DNA of 38,100 bases from Acidobacteriota bacterium (GTDB lineage: Bacteria > Acidobacteriota > Terriglobia > Acidiferrales > UBA7541), in assembly GCA_003224145.1 (NCBI GenBank), contig QHYN01000244.1:1-38100 (forward strand), in the 5' to 3' direction. Within the stretch, counting starts at the first letter, position 1; each line of letters starts with the position of its first letter. The notes beneath the pieces were generated by a model. It ran no database searches. It had not been told where the DNA came from and saw nothing but the letters and a program-made list of their open reading frames with translations. The position numbers and the translations under genes are program-made. This document shows positions 23,924 through 33,041 of the stretch, piece by piece.

Positions 23924-24297
23924 GAGATGTTGTTTTGACAGACCGCGGGCCGAAACCCATCGGGCCGTATTCGCAGGCCATCCGTGCCAATGGGTTTCTA
24001 TATGTGTCGGGGCAGGTGGCGCTGGATCCGAAGACGGGTGAGTTGACAGGCACGGACATCCAGCAGCAGACGCAGCGGACGCTCGAGAACCTGAAGGGCA
24101 TCCTGGAGGCAGCGGGCTCGAATCTGCACCACGTGGTGAAGACGACGGTCTTCTTGAAGGACATCAATGACTTCGCGGCGATGAATGAGGTGTACGCCAA
24201 ATTTTTTACGTTGGCGCCGCCGGCGCGGTCGACGGTGCAGGTGGCGCGTCTGCCGAAGGACGCGCTGGTGGAGATTGAAGTGATTGCGGGATTGTAG
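23920..24297 (+). CDS. ridA: RidA family enamine/imine deaminase
   Basis: 125 residues, the standard length. It hydrolyses reactive 2-aminoacrylate-type enamines formed by PLP enzymes, in the cytosol as a trimer. Motifs are [20 protein letters not shown] near 13-32, the substrate-carboxylate Arg in [20 protein letters not shown] (R about 103), and the C-terminal glutamate. It starts inside the stop of the upstream lipoprotein gene (ATGA). Its final codons and the 55 bases after the stop are repeated, with divergence, at 27921-28048. Confidence 0.95.
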   Translation: MRDVVLTDRGPKPIGPYSQAIRANGFLYVSGQVALDPKTGELTGTDIQQQTQRTLENLKGILEAAGSNLHHVVKTTVFLKDINDFAAMNEVYAKFFTLAPPARSTVQVARLPKDALVEIEVIAGL

Positions 24298-24349
24298 GCG
24301 ACGCGGAGATTGTAACGGTCGTGTTTTTTGGCCCTTGCACTTTCCTTGC
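24221..24349 (+). repeat. Left copy of the ridA 3'-end direct repeat
   Basis: The last 24 or so codons of the intact ridA plus about 50 bases of downstream DNA align with 27921-28048 in the same orientation. Coding differences are mainly synonymous (GTG/GTA, GCG/GCT, CTG/TTG, GAC/GAT, GTG/GTC). The shared part stops at TTTCCTTGC (24349); beyond it the sequences differ. Together the two copies bracket the minus-strand gene cluster between them. Confidence 0.85.
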
Positions 24350-24363
24350 TTTCTCGCAAGGGC
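24331..24363 (+). terminator. Candidate terminator hairpin of ridA
   Basis: GCCCTTGC (24331-24338) is perfectly complementary to GCAAGGGC (24356-24363), with a 17-base pyrimidine-rich loop, followed by TTTGCG. The right-hand repeat copy contains a diverged first arm and no second arm, so only this copy can form the stem. Confidence 0.45.
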
Positions 24364-24527
24364 TTTGCGTTATCTCAGCTGGAATATTATTGAAGTTCTA
24401 CTTTCGGGTGGCCCGTCATTCGGACAGAATTTCACTTGGCAAGAAGTGACGTTTCCGGATGTCTGTGGCCTACTCAGCCTCTTCTCGATTGCTGCCAGGA
24501 GCAGCACAGTTCCGAATGAACGATTGT

Positions 24528-24600
24528 CCATCCAGTCAGCCGTCTTGCCGTCGAGGTGTTCCTGAATGGCGATGTGCGTCATGGCCGGCGACCCCGGTAG
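24528..24600 (-). pseudogene. Remnant of a second hydroxynitrile-lyase-type cupin gene (3' end)
   Basis: On the minus strand this encodes [19 protein letters not shown], matching [19 protein letters not shown] of the intact cupin at 25092-25493 in 16 of 19 positions. DNA similarity to 25131-25200 runs about 70 bases and fades upstream, where the frame no longer follows the cupin. Everything N-terminal to it, including the metal ligands, is gone. It lies at the left edge of the bracketed cluster. Confidence 0.75.
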
Positions 24601-24708
24601 CGGCTGAAGTGATACAGTGAATGGAGAACGCAAACGTACGTCAACGCGATTTATCGCTAATCCTCGTGCCTTGTGGCGGGCCTGACCGGCAGCGATGACG
24701 GCGCACCG

Positions 24709-25080
24709 TCAGCGCATCTGAGCGAGAACGGCAACGTCGAACTTTGAATAGTACTTCTTCACGTCGTTGGTCCCGTACTTGGCGCGGAATTTCTCGACCA
24801 CGGACGACACCTGTGTGGCGTCAGCGACAAGAACAACCTTGACTTCAGCCTCTGCGCCCCGCGCATCGATCCGAATCATCGGGTTGTTGAGCACGTTCTT
24901 GTACCACTGTGTGTCCGACCCCTGCACCGGCAGGAGGTAAAGCTTGTCGTCCTCCAATACGAACCAAACCGGGATTGAGATGGTGCGTCCTGACTTTCTG
25001 CCGGTCACACTGATCTTAATTTCCCGAGATCGGGAAAGGCGGCCTTTTAGAGCATCGTTCCGCGCTGGCTTATTGCTCAT
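24709..25080 (-). CDS. F420/deazaflavin-dependent-type nitroreductase (Ddn/DUF385-like)
   Basis: 123 residues with the split-barrel flavin-binding fold of the Ddn/FDOR group: VTGRKSGRTISIPVWFVLEDDKLYLLP (about 25-51) contains the RKSG cofactor-phosphate loop, followed by DTQWYKNVLNNPMIRI. Family members reduce quinones or nitro compounds using F420H2, though some bind FMN or haem; which cofactor is used here is not visible. AAAGGAC lies eight bases before the ATG. It is last of the minus-strand cluster, starting 11 bases after the cupin stop, so it is co-transcribed with it. Confidence 0.85.
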   Translation of the reverse strand: MSNKPARNDALKGRLSRSREIKISVTGRKSGRTISIPVWFVLEDDKLYLLPVQGSDTQWYKNVLNNPMIRIDARGAEAEVKVVLVADATQVSSVVEKFRAKYGTNDVKKYYSKFDVAVLAQMR

Positions 25081-25091
25081 CCAAATGTCCT

Positions 25092-25493
25092 TTATTTGCC
25101 GGCGCGGTATTGCGCGTCGCTGACCTGTTCCATCCAGTCGACAGCCTTCCCGTCGAGCTTTTCCTGAATCGCGATGTGCGTCATGGCCGTGGTCGGGGTA
25201 GCCCCATGCCAGTGCTTCTCGCCGGGCGAGAACCAGACCACATCACCGGGCCGAATTTCCTCGATAGGCCCCCCTTCGCGCTGAACCCAGCCGCAGCCAG
25301 CTGTGACGATGAGAGTCTGACCGAGCGGATGTGTGTGCCATGCAGTCCGCGCGCCCGGCTCGAAGGTTACGCTGGCACCTTGAACAAGTGCCGGATCGGG
25401 AGCCTGAAAAAGCGGATCGATCCGTACGGTGCCAGTGAACCACTCTGACCGTCCCCTGACAGAAGGTTGCGAGCCAATTCTTTTGATTTCCAT
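25092..25493 (-). CDS. Cupin, (R)-hydroxynitrile lyase type
   Basis: 133 residues, a single cupin barrel. I recognise it as a close relative of the Granulicella tundricola manganese-dependent hydroxynitrile lyase, from memory of that sequence. The metal ligands H53, H55, Q59 and H94 and the active-site residues H96, H106 and Q110 occupy exactly the same numbers, as do A40 and V42, positions known to tune that enzyme. Such enzymes cleave or form cyanohydrins (aldehyde + HCN). The natural role in bacteria is unsettled, and related cupins may have other activities. It lies between an aldo/keto reductase gene and a deazaflavin-type reductase gene on one strand. A broken second copy lies at 24528-24600. 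Confidence 0.9.
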   Translation of the reverse strand: MEIKRIGSQPSVRGRSEWFTGTVRIDPLFQAPDPALVQGASVTFEPGARTAWHTHPLGQTLIVTAGCGWVQREGGPIEEIRPGDVVWFSPGEKHWHGATPTTAMTHIAIQEKLDGKAVDWMEQVSDAQYRAGK

Positions 25494-25594
25494 TTTCTCG
25501 CTTCCTTCAGTTGAACTTGATCTTCAATTTTCCAAACGGCTCAAATCAGTACGCCAGTTCAGGACCACCTTTCGTTTCATTAACCTCTTGCCGC

Positions 25595-26602
<1,008 letters not shown>

Positions 26603-26636
26603 TTATAAATTAGTTTCCTTACAAAATTTGGCCCAG

Positions 26637-27644
26637 TTACGATGCTGCCCTTGCACGGTGTTTCTCGCGCCAGCGGGCTGGTGGAACTCCTTCCCACGTG
26701 CGGAAAGCGCGAACGAAGGAGTTAGCGTCCTCGTATCCGAGAAGGTAGGCAGCTTCATTCAATTCGAGGACGGAGTTATTGAGATAGTGGCGAGCAAGCT
26801 GGTGACGGGCCTCTTCTAAAACGCGCTGGAAGCTGGACCCTTCGTCTTGCAAACGCCGCTGAAGAGTACGGGAGCTGACATGTAGCGCATCGGCGATGTC
26901 CTCGATGGTCGGACGCCGGCCTGTGAGTTTTTGCTGTACCGCTCCGCGGACGCGCTTGGCGAAGTTCTCGTTGCCGCTTTGCTGCTTCAGGTCTTCCTCG
27001 AACTGGGGCGCGAGCATCCCCAGCAGCTCAGCATTTCGTGTGACGAAAGGGCGCTGAGCGTCGGAGGCGCGAAACACGATAGTATTGCGCGGGGCCCCGC
27101 AGACGACAGGGCAACCAAAGTGCCGCTCAATGGTTTTTACGTGCGAGCGAAGTTGAACGAACTCCACGCGCAGCGGCGACAGGCGCGTACCCGTACCGTG
27201 GCGAGCGGTCGATAGCACCCAAGCGAAACAGCATTCGATAAGAACCGGAGGCTCGACTTCATCTGCCAGGAGCCAGCGGAACTGGATGCTCCACTCTTCG
27301 TCGTCCTTTTCCTGCAGGATTTCTTCCGGGCAGGTGAGCTGTTTGTAGCGAGCCATTTGGTCTATGGCTGCACCGAGGTTCTCCGAAGACAGGGCGGCGA
27401 GACCGATGGGATGAAACCGTTCGGTCTTACTTTCTGTGCCGAGCTGGAGACCGATCGCCGGATTGGGGGTGACTTCGCCTACGGCGCGCCAAAGGGCAAA
27501 GAGTTCCTCGGTATTAAGGAGCACGCGCGGTTGATCGATAAATCCCTGGGGAAGCCCGGCTCTGCGCAGGACTGCAGATGCACGGACTCCCAGTTCTTCC
27601 AACTTCGAAAAGGTGCTGCCAGAGACGCGAAAGTGCTTGTTCAT
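26637..27644 (-). CDS. AraC-family transcriptional regulator with PF12625-type N-terminal domain
   Basis: 335 residues. The N-terminal 190 or so residues match the Arabinose_bd (PF12625) ligand domain found in OruR/ArgR-like AraC members: ILRRAGLPQ near 24-32, FALWRAVGEVTPNPAIGLQLG, FHPIGLAALSSENLGAAID. The C-terminus has two helix-turn-helix motifs, TIEDIADALHVSSRTLQRRLQDEGSSFQRVLEEAR and LNEAAYLLGYEDANSFVRAFRTWEGVPPARWR. It is first in the minus-strand cluster and probably activates it in response to a small molecule. The upstream spacer carries no clear promoter match. Confidence 0.93.
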   Translation of the reverse strand: MNKHFRVSGSTFSKLEELGVRASAVLRRAGLPQGFIDQPRVLLNTEELFALWRAVGEVTPNPAIGLQLGTESKTERFHPIGLAALSSENLGAAIDQMARYKQLTCPEEILQEKDDEEWSIQFRWLLADEVEPPVLIECCFAWVLSTARHGTGTRLSPLRVEFVQLRSHVKTIERHFGCPVVCGAPRNTIVFRASDAQRPFVTRNAELLGMLAPQFEEDLKQQSGNENFAKRVRGAVQQKLTGRRPTIEDIADALHVSSRTLQRRLQDEGSSFQRVLEEARHQLARHYLNNSVLELNEAAYLLGYEDANSFVRAFRTWEGVPPARWREKHRARAAS

Positions 27645-28130
27645 TCGGTTTACTCAGATTTGAGAGAAGCCAGGTCGATGGAGAAGCGGTACCTCACATC
27701 TGACTTGAATTTAAGATGCTCGGCGAGCACCCCGCTATACAGAACACGCCATTGTGCATGCAAAATGCGCCAAACGCTACAGGTTAGGCTCGTATGGTCG
27801 GCAACTCGGAAGTGCTCGTCACGTTTGCGCTGACCGGGAGTCCGACAGGTTGTTTCGATATGGCGGCCCTTGGCGATGCAGCGCGGGTACGGCGTGGATC
27901 CGTCGCTTGAACTCGAGCACGGGTGCGGTCGACGGTACAGGTGGCTCGTTTGCCGAAGGATGCGCTGGTGGAGATTGAAGTCGTTGCGCGTAGTTGGCGA
28001 CGCGGAGATTGTAACGGCCGTGTTTTTTGGCTCTTACACTTTCCTTGCGGCGACCGCCTGGCGACACCGCGGGCGCCGCGTGTTCATCGAGGCACTTCAA
28101 GTTCGCAAAATGAGTCCAATTCGCGTTCGC
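27645..28130. other. Spacer between the AraC regulator and the kinase gene
   Basis: Holds the ridA remnant (27921-28048) and a short GCTCG/CGAGC palindrome near 27720. I see no gene and no convincing promoter for the regulator in 27645-27920, and nothing in 28049-28130. Confidence 0.55.
27921..28048 (+). pseudogene. ridA 3'-end remnant (right copy of the direct repeat)
   Basis: Translates as [19 protein letters not shown], the last conserved stretch of RidA, then loses frame through a one-base deletion near the stop. Downstream DNA through TTTCCTTGC (28048) still matches the region after the intact ridA with about three differences in 50. Coding differences from the intact gene are nearly all silent, so this piece descends from a separately evolving functional ridA rather than a fresh local duplication. 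Upstream of 27921 nothing resembles ridA. Confidence 0.85.
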
Positions 28131-30827
28131 TCACTCGCGCCCGACATTCGTCAGTCCTTCCAGGAGAACGATGTCGGAATCGCCCTCGGCAACCGCCGCC
28201 AGGACAAAGCGCCCGTCGGGCGACCAGGACACGCGGCGGGCAATGAACGTCGCGCGTTGGCCGAAATCGGTAATCTGACGCCATTCGCCAGTCGTTGTCG
28301 AGAGCGCCCAAAGATTGGTGGTAAACCCGTCGGTCAGTGCTTGCGCCAGCCATTTCCCATCGGGCGACAGCGCGGGATTGACGATCTGCCAGATCGGCGC
28401 CCGCGAGGATGGAATGCGCGCGAGCACGCGAAAGGGTCCGTCCTCGGGAGTCGCAGCCCGGATTTCGAATTCCGGTGTGCCATCGACAATCGGCCGCTCG
28501 AACACGTAGTACAGGGTGGCGCCGTGTAGCCCAATCACGTTACGCAGCCGCTCGGTCCTCACGGTGACAGCCGGGCCTCCGTCAAGAGGCACTTTTTTCA
28601 GCACGACATCGGTGGCTGTCACGCCGCTCCACGTCGAGTAATAGACCCAGCGGCCGTCCTGCGACCAAGCAGGACCGAGACCAGGGTTCGCGACGTTGCG
28701 CAGAGTGCTTCCATCTGAATCCACCAGCCAGACTCCAAACTTCAGCCCGGCGTTGCCGCGCGAAGAGACGAACACGATGGTGCGGCCATCGGGCGACCAC
28801 TGTGGGACGCCCAAGGCCACGCTCGGATCGCGCTCATGAGTGATCTGACGCAGCCCGCCACTCTCGGTGTTCACAACCCACAGGTTTGCGTGACCGCCGC
28901 TGTCAGATAGAAACGCGACTTCTTTGCCGTCGGGGCTGGCTGTTGGGGTGAGGACCTGCCCGGTCTGTCGCGTCACACGAACGGCGCGGCGCACGTTCTC
29001 CGTGGGCGGACCGTCGACCGGGAACTTCCAGATGTCGGTCTGTAGTTTCATGCGGCTGACCAGTATTGCGCCACTCTTGGAGATGTCCGGATTCATGTGC
29101 GACGTCTCGCCCGATATGACTTGCCGGACGCGTCCATCACGCAATCTCACCTCCCACAGGCCTAATGTCGGCAAATAAGGCATCGTGCCGCCGCGGCTTG
29201 AGCTGTAGATAATGCCCGTGCTGTCGGGCAGCCAAGCAAAACCGCTCATCATAGTGTTGTCATGCGTTAACTGACGCGGTTCCCCTCCAGTTGCCGGCGC
29301 CACGAAAATGTCGAATCTAATCGTGTCTCCGCGCTGAAAGGCAATCCATCGGCCGTCCGGCGACCAGCGGGGATACAAGTAGTATGTGGTGGGGGTGAAC
29401 TGGGCGACCAGATCGAATCTGGAACCGTCTTCGGACGCTGTCACCAGTTGGATGCCCTCTTTCGCCAGCCGAAAGAGCGCAAGCCGCCCATCCGTCGGGC
29501 TGACGTCAGTTCCTCCCACGCTGTCGACGACACGCCGTGGCACGCCACCAAACGTCGGGATCTCCCAGATGCTCCCCTGAACCGCTCCTGATACGGCCGG
29601 CGAAAAATACAGGATCAAGCTTGAGTCGGGCGACCAGCGAGGGAACTCGTGATCGACTGGATCGCGCGTGATTTGCAGCGGCGCGCCGCCCGCAATAAGC
29701 TGCACGAAAATCTGTCGTTTGCCACCCACGCCAGCGGTGAACGCCAACGACCTGCCGTCCGGTGAAATGGCCGGAGACTCCTCGAGGCCGGGAAGATCCG
29801 TGAGACGTGTGACGCGAATATCGGGCGGCGACGGCCTCGCCGCTGGCCTTCCGAACCTGTCGAGCACCGCCCAGAGAAAAACGAGGGCTGTCGCAATCCC
29901 GAGCGACAGCGCCGAGAGTGCCACGGGGGACCATCGTCGCGGCGCCGGCACTGGAGCCGGTTCGGCAGGCGTGGCCATCGTGTCTTCGAGCTCGATCCGC
30001 GCGTCTGCGATGTCGTGAAGCCGCCGCCTGGCATCTTTCTGCAGACAGCGCGTCAGCAAGCGTCGGATGCTGCCCGGCGTATCGGGCGGCAGCGACTTCC
30101 ACGCCGGTTCGGCGCCAACGACGGCAACGATAGTGTCCGTGACGGTCTCGCGTGCGAAAGCCGAAGAGCCCGTTAACATCTCGAAGAGCACGCACCCGAA
30201 GGCCCAGATGTCGGTGCGTTTATCGACCGGCTGACCTCGCGCCTGCTCCGGGCTCATGTACGCGGCGGTGCCGAGAATCACGCCTTCGATCGTCCCGCGC
30301 GCCGTTATAGTGGGAGACTTCGACAGATCCGGACCGGACCCTTCGGCCGCAAGAGCTTTTGCGAGACCGAAGTCGAGGACCTTGACCACCCCATCGGGCG
30401 TGATCTTGATGTTGGAGGGTTTGAGATCGCGATGGATGATCCCGGCTCTGTGGGCGGCGTCGAGTGCATCGGCGATCTGTTGCGCGACGGCCAAAGCCTC
30501 CGAGAAAGGCAACGGGCCCCGGCGCACGCGATCGTCCAACGTGTCGCCCTCGACCAACTCGAGCACCAGGGCCGGCACGTTGCCGGCGTCTTCGAAACCG
30601 TAGATTGCCCCGATGTGCGGATGATTGAGCGATGCGAGCAGTCGTGCTTCGCGTTCGAAGCGCGCCGCGCGATCGGCGTCCGCCGTGAACAGCGGCGGCA
30701 GGAGCTTCAGCGCGACGTCACGCCCAAGCTTGGTGTCGCGGGCGCGATACACCTCCCCCATACCGCCAGCGCCTAGCGGTGCAACGATCTCATACGGCCC
30801 GAGTTTCGTGCCAGAGGTTAGGGCCAT
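28131..30827 (-). CDS. Serine/threonine protein kinase with C-terminal TolB/WD40-like beta-propeller
   Basis: 898 residues from the ATG at 30827; a TTG 12 bases upstream is the alternative. Residues 10-275 are a Hanks-type kinase: GAGGMGEVY P-loop near 19-27, catalytic Lys in DVALKLL near 41, HRDLKPSN at 132-139, DFG near 153, and GTAAYMSPEQARG in the activation/APE region. One membrane span (about 302-322, VALSALSLGIATALVFLWAVL) links it to a periplasmic domain with many PD40 repeats such as SPDGRSLAFTAG, WSPDGRWIAFQRG, WSPDGRTIVFVSS and SPDGKWLAQAL. This architecture, frequent in Acidobacteriota, suggests a kinase that senses an external ligand through the propeller. There is no partner gene nearby and no ribosome site. 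Confidence 0.93.
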   Translation of the reverse strand: MALTSGTKLGPYEIVAPLGAGGMGEVYRARDTKLGRDVALKLLPPLFTADADRAARFEREARLLASLNHPHIGAIYGFEDAGNVPALVLELVEGDTLDDRVRRGPLPFSEALAVAQQIADALDAAHRAGIIHRDLKPSNIKITPDGVVKVLDFGLAKALAAEGSGPDLSKSPTITARGTIEGVILGTAAYMSPEQARGQPVDKRTDIWAFGCVLFEMLTGSSAFARETVTDTIVAVVGAEPAWKSLPPDTPGSIRRLLTRCLQKDARRRLHDIADARIELEDTMATPAEPAPVPAPRRWSPVALSALSLGIATALVFLWAVLDRFGRPAARPSPPDIRVTRLTDLPGLEESPAISPDGRSLAFTAGVGGKRQIFVQLIAGGAPLQITRDPVDHEFPRWSPDSSLILYFSPAVSGAVQGSIWEIPTFGGVPRRVVDSVGGTDVSPTDGRLALFRLAKEGIQLVTASEDGSRFDLVAQFTPTTYYLYPRWSPDGRWIAFQRGDTIRFDIFVAPATGGEPRQLTHDNTMMSGFAWLPDSTGIIYSSSRGGTMPYLPTLGLWEVRLRDGRVRQVISGETSHMNPDISKSGAILVSRMKLQTDIWKFPVDGPPTENVRRAVRVTRQTGQVLTPTASPDGKEVAFLSDSGGHANLWVVNTESGGLRQITHERDPSVALGVPQWSPDGRTIVFVSSRGNAGLKFGVWLVDSDGSTLRNVANPGLGPAWSQDGRWVYYSTWSGVTATDVVLKKVPLDGGPAVTVRTERLRNVIGLHGATLYYVFERPIVDGTPEFEIRAATPEDGPFRVLARIPSSRAPIWQIVNPALSPDGKWLAQALTDGFTTNLWALSTTTGEWRQITDFGQRATFIARRVSWSPDGRFVLAAVAEGDSDIVLLEGLTNVGRE

Positions 30828-30838
30828 CCGTGCGCGCA

Positions 30839-30844
30839 ATTATA
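30839..30844 (-). promoter_or_regulatory. TATAAT -10 box directly before the kinase start
   Basis: On the minus strand a perfect TATAAT ends 11 bases before the ATG at 30827. Transcription would start only about 5 bases before the ATG, giving an almost leaderless message, consistent with the missing ribosome site. No convincing -35 box is seen. Confidence 0.35.
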
Positions 30845-30857
30845 GCCCCAAGAATGA

Positions 30858-31058
30858 GAGGCAGCCGCCATCTTCCGGCTGGGACGAGCCAAGGGAGTGA
30901 CCCTAACGACCATCGATGCGTCGATTGTGGCGATTGCTCTGGAACATCACGTCAGCGTCTTCACTCTAGATAAGGACTTTTTCCGCATCGCCCGATTCAC
31001 CGGCCTTTCGGCTGCACTCGCCGCGTCCTTGAGTCCAGCTCGAGATAGCTGGGTTTGA
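30858..31058 (+). pseudogene. VapC-type PIN-domain toxin remnant (C-terminal half)
   Basis: The frame opens after a stop at 30855 and ends at TGA 31056-31058. It reads AKGVTLTTIDASIVAIALEH then HVSVFTLDKDFFRIARFTGL, the second half of a PIN ribonuclease domain: the Asp of 'xxxDAxIxAxA' and the TLDKDF acidic pair are the metal-binding positions. The N-terminal half with the first catalytic Asp and any antitoxin gene are absent, so it cannot be active. Nothing else is seen between the kinase start and korA. Confidence 0.7.
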
Positions 31059-31228
31059 TCCCTGGGAGGGAGAACATAGCGGGGATTGGGTGTATACTCC
31101 GGCTACCAGTTCAAGCAAGTTGGAGTTCCCATGAGGTTTTTCTCGCGCGGGAATCCGAACATTCCATTGAGCCAAGGCCGAACCTTGGATTGTCCTGCAG
31201 CGGCCTGCTCTCCCCTAGAGAGGGTGAC

Positions 31229-33028
31229 ATGAAACAGACCTTCGCGATCGCCATTGGAGGCGCGGCGGGCCAGGGAGTAGCCACGCCAGGAGACATTTTC
31301 GCAAAAATCTTCAGCCGACGTGGCTTGAACCTGAATGCTTACAACGCCTATCAATCCATCATTCGCGGCGGCCATACGCTGCTGACGATTCGAGCGGGTC
31401 CGGAAAAAGTCACCAACATGGGCGACCGGATCGATCTGCTGATTCCTCTCAACCAGGACACCATGGATCGGCATCTGGGGCTGCTGAGGGCCGGGGCGGC
31501 GTGTATCTACAATGCGGACACGATTAAGCCTGGCGTTGCCGCCAGCGGCGTGCAACTCTGCCCACTCCCCGTTTCCGAGTTGGCGGACATCACGCGAAAC
31601 AAGGTTGCGCAGAACACGCTGGCGCTCGGGGCGGGCCTGCACATGATGGGTATTGGATTCCCAGCCTTAGAGGAAGTCCTGCGGGAGCAGTTCAAGAAAA
31701 AAGGCGAGGCCGTGGTGGCGGAAAACATAGGCGTGGCGCGAGCGGGCTACGATTACGCCGCGGCGCACTTCCGGGCTTTCGCGAATCCGCTACCCAAAAT
31801 GGAAAAACGCTACGCCGTGCTGAGCGGGAATACCGCCCTGGCCATGGGTGGTGCCGCGGCGGGGGTGAAGTTTTACTGTGCTTATCCGATGAGTCCTTCG
31901 ACCGGCGTGTTGCACTGGATGGCAGCGCACGCGCGCAAAGCCGGCATCATGGTGCGGCAGGTGGAGGACGAAATCGGGGTGATCAATATGGCCATCGGTG
32001 CGGCGCACGGGGGCGTCCGCGCGATGTGCGCGACATCGGGCGGCGGCTTCGCGCTGATGAGCGAAGGCTTGGGGATGTCCGCGATGATCGAAACCCCGGT
32101 GGTGGTCATCAACTGCCAACGAGCGGGCCCGTCGACGGGCGTTCCCACCAAGACCGAGCAGGGCGACCTTTGGCAAATGCTGGGCGCCGCTTTTGGAGAC
32201 TATCCGCGAGTGATCGCGGCTCCGCTGGATATTGGCGATTGCTTCAAGCTGATCCCCGAGATTTTCAACGTTGCTGACCGGTTCCAGTGCCCTGGACTCG
32301 TGCTTTGCGATCTGTTGCTGTCGGAAGGCAGGCTGAGCGTCGATCCGAAAGATCTGGATTTCAGCACGGCGATCGATCGTGGCGAGCTGATTACCAGCTC
32401 GAACGGCAACGGGGCGGGCGCTGAGGTTGCCACGAACGGGAGTTACAAACGCTACAAAATCACGGAGAGCGGTATTTCGCCGCGCGCTGTCCCGGGCGTT
32501 CCCGAGCATATTCACACCGTGGCCACGGACGAACACATGGAAGACGGGGTGCTGATCAGCGACGAATTCACCAATCCGGTCAAGCGCCGCGCCATGATGG
32601 AAAAGCGCATGCGCAAGGTGGCGGGGATTGAGGCTGCCGTTGCGCCGCCGAAGCTAATGGGACCGCGCGATGCGGAGGTTACGTTGATCGGCTGGGGCTC
32701 GACGAAAGGGGTGATCGAGGAATCCTGCGAAATTCTCAATGAGCAAGGGATTTCCGCAAACCACCTCCAAATCCGCTGGCTGGTGCCGCTGCATGGCGAG
32801 GCGATTCTTCAAATTCTTAAAGGCGCGCGGCACACCATCATCGTAGAGAACAATTACAGCGGCCAATTCGCGCGCTACTTGCGTAGCGAAACCAGCTTTG
32901 TGCCGGACGGACACATTCGCAAATACGACGGGGAACCCTTCATGCCACACCACATTGTGGAAGCGGTGAAGGAGCAGCTCGCCGGGAAGACAAAACTCTC
33001 GGTTCCCGCGCACGAGATTATGGTCTGA
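31229..33028 (+). CDS. korA: 2-oxoacid:ferredoxin oxidoreductase, fused gamma-alpha subunit
   Basis: 599 residues from the ATG at 31229, which follows GAGAGGGTG and opens with the family's MKQTFAIAIGGAAGQG; the frame is open back to 31055. Residues 1-190 form the gamma domain (AGQGVATPGDIFAKIFSRRG, then YQSIIRGGHTLLTIR). From about 200 the alpha/pyrimidine domain follows (LAMGGAAAGVKFYCAYPMSP, VRQVEDEIGVINMAIGAAHGG with the catalytic-cycle Glu, CQRAGPSTGVPTKTEQGDLW), then a transketolase-C-like end. With the beta subunit it oxidises a 2-oxoacid (probably 2-oxoglutarate) and CoA to acyl-CoA, reducing ferredoxin. It is 13 bases from korB. No delta ferredoxin subunit gene adjoins, so a soluble ferredoxin such as the one at 12867 may accept the electrons. 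Confidence 0.93.
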   Translation: MKQTFAIAIGGAAGQGVATPGDIFAKIFSRRGLNLNAYNAYQSIIRGGHTLLTIRAGPEKVTNMGDRIDLLIPLNQDTMDRHLGLLRAGAACIYNADTIKPGVAASGVQLCPLPVSELADITRNKVAQNTLALGAGLHMMGIGFPALEEVLREQFKKKGEAVVAENIGVARAGYDYAAAHFRAFANPLPKMEKRYAVLSGNTALAMGGAAAGVKFYCAYPMSPSTGVLHWMAAHARKAGIMVRQVEDEIGVINMAIGAAHGGVRAMCATSGGGFALMSEGLGMSAMIETPVVVINCQRAGPSTGVPTKTEQGDLWQMLGAAFGDYPRVIAAPLDIGDCFKLIPEIFNVADRFQCPGLVLCDLLLSEGRLSVDPKDLDFSTAIDRGELITSSNGNGAGAEVATNGSYKRYKITESGISPRAVPGVPEHIHTVATDEHMEDGVLISDEFTNPVKRRAMMEKRMRKVAGIEAAVAPPKLMGPRDAEVTLIGWGSTKGVIEESCEILNEQGISANHLQIRWLVPLHGEAILQILKGARHTIIVENNYSGQFARYLRSETSFVPDGHIRKYDGEPFMPHHIVEAVKEQLAGKTKLSVPAHEIMV

Positions 33029-33041
33029 GGAGGAGACGCAC

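Larger units (their letters stand above)
24298..24708. other. Spacer between ridA and the inserted cluster
   Basis: Contains the ridA terminator hairpin, the end of the direct repeat and the cupin remnant described separately. The rest (24364-24527 and 24601-24708) shows no gene or clear signal to me. Confidence 0.6.

Noticed and set aside
27921-28048. Short functional RidA-like gene
   Set aside because: It only covers the end of RidA, lacks the upstream barrel strands, and has lost the stop through a one-base deletion.
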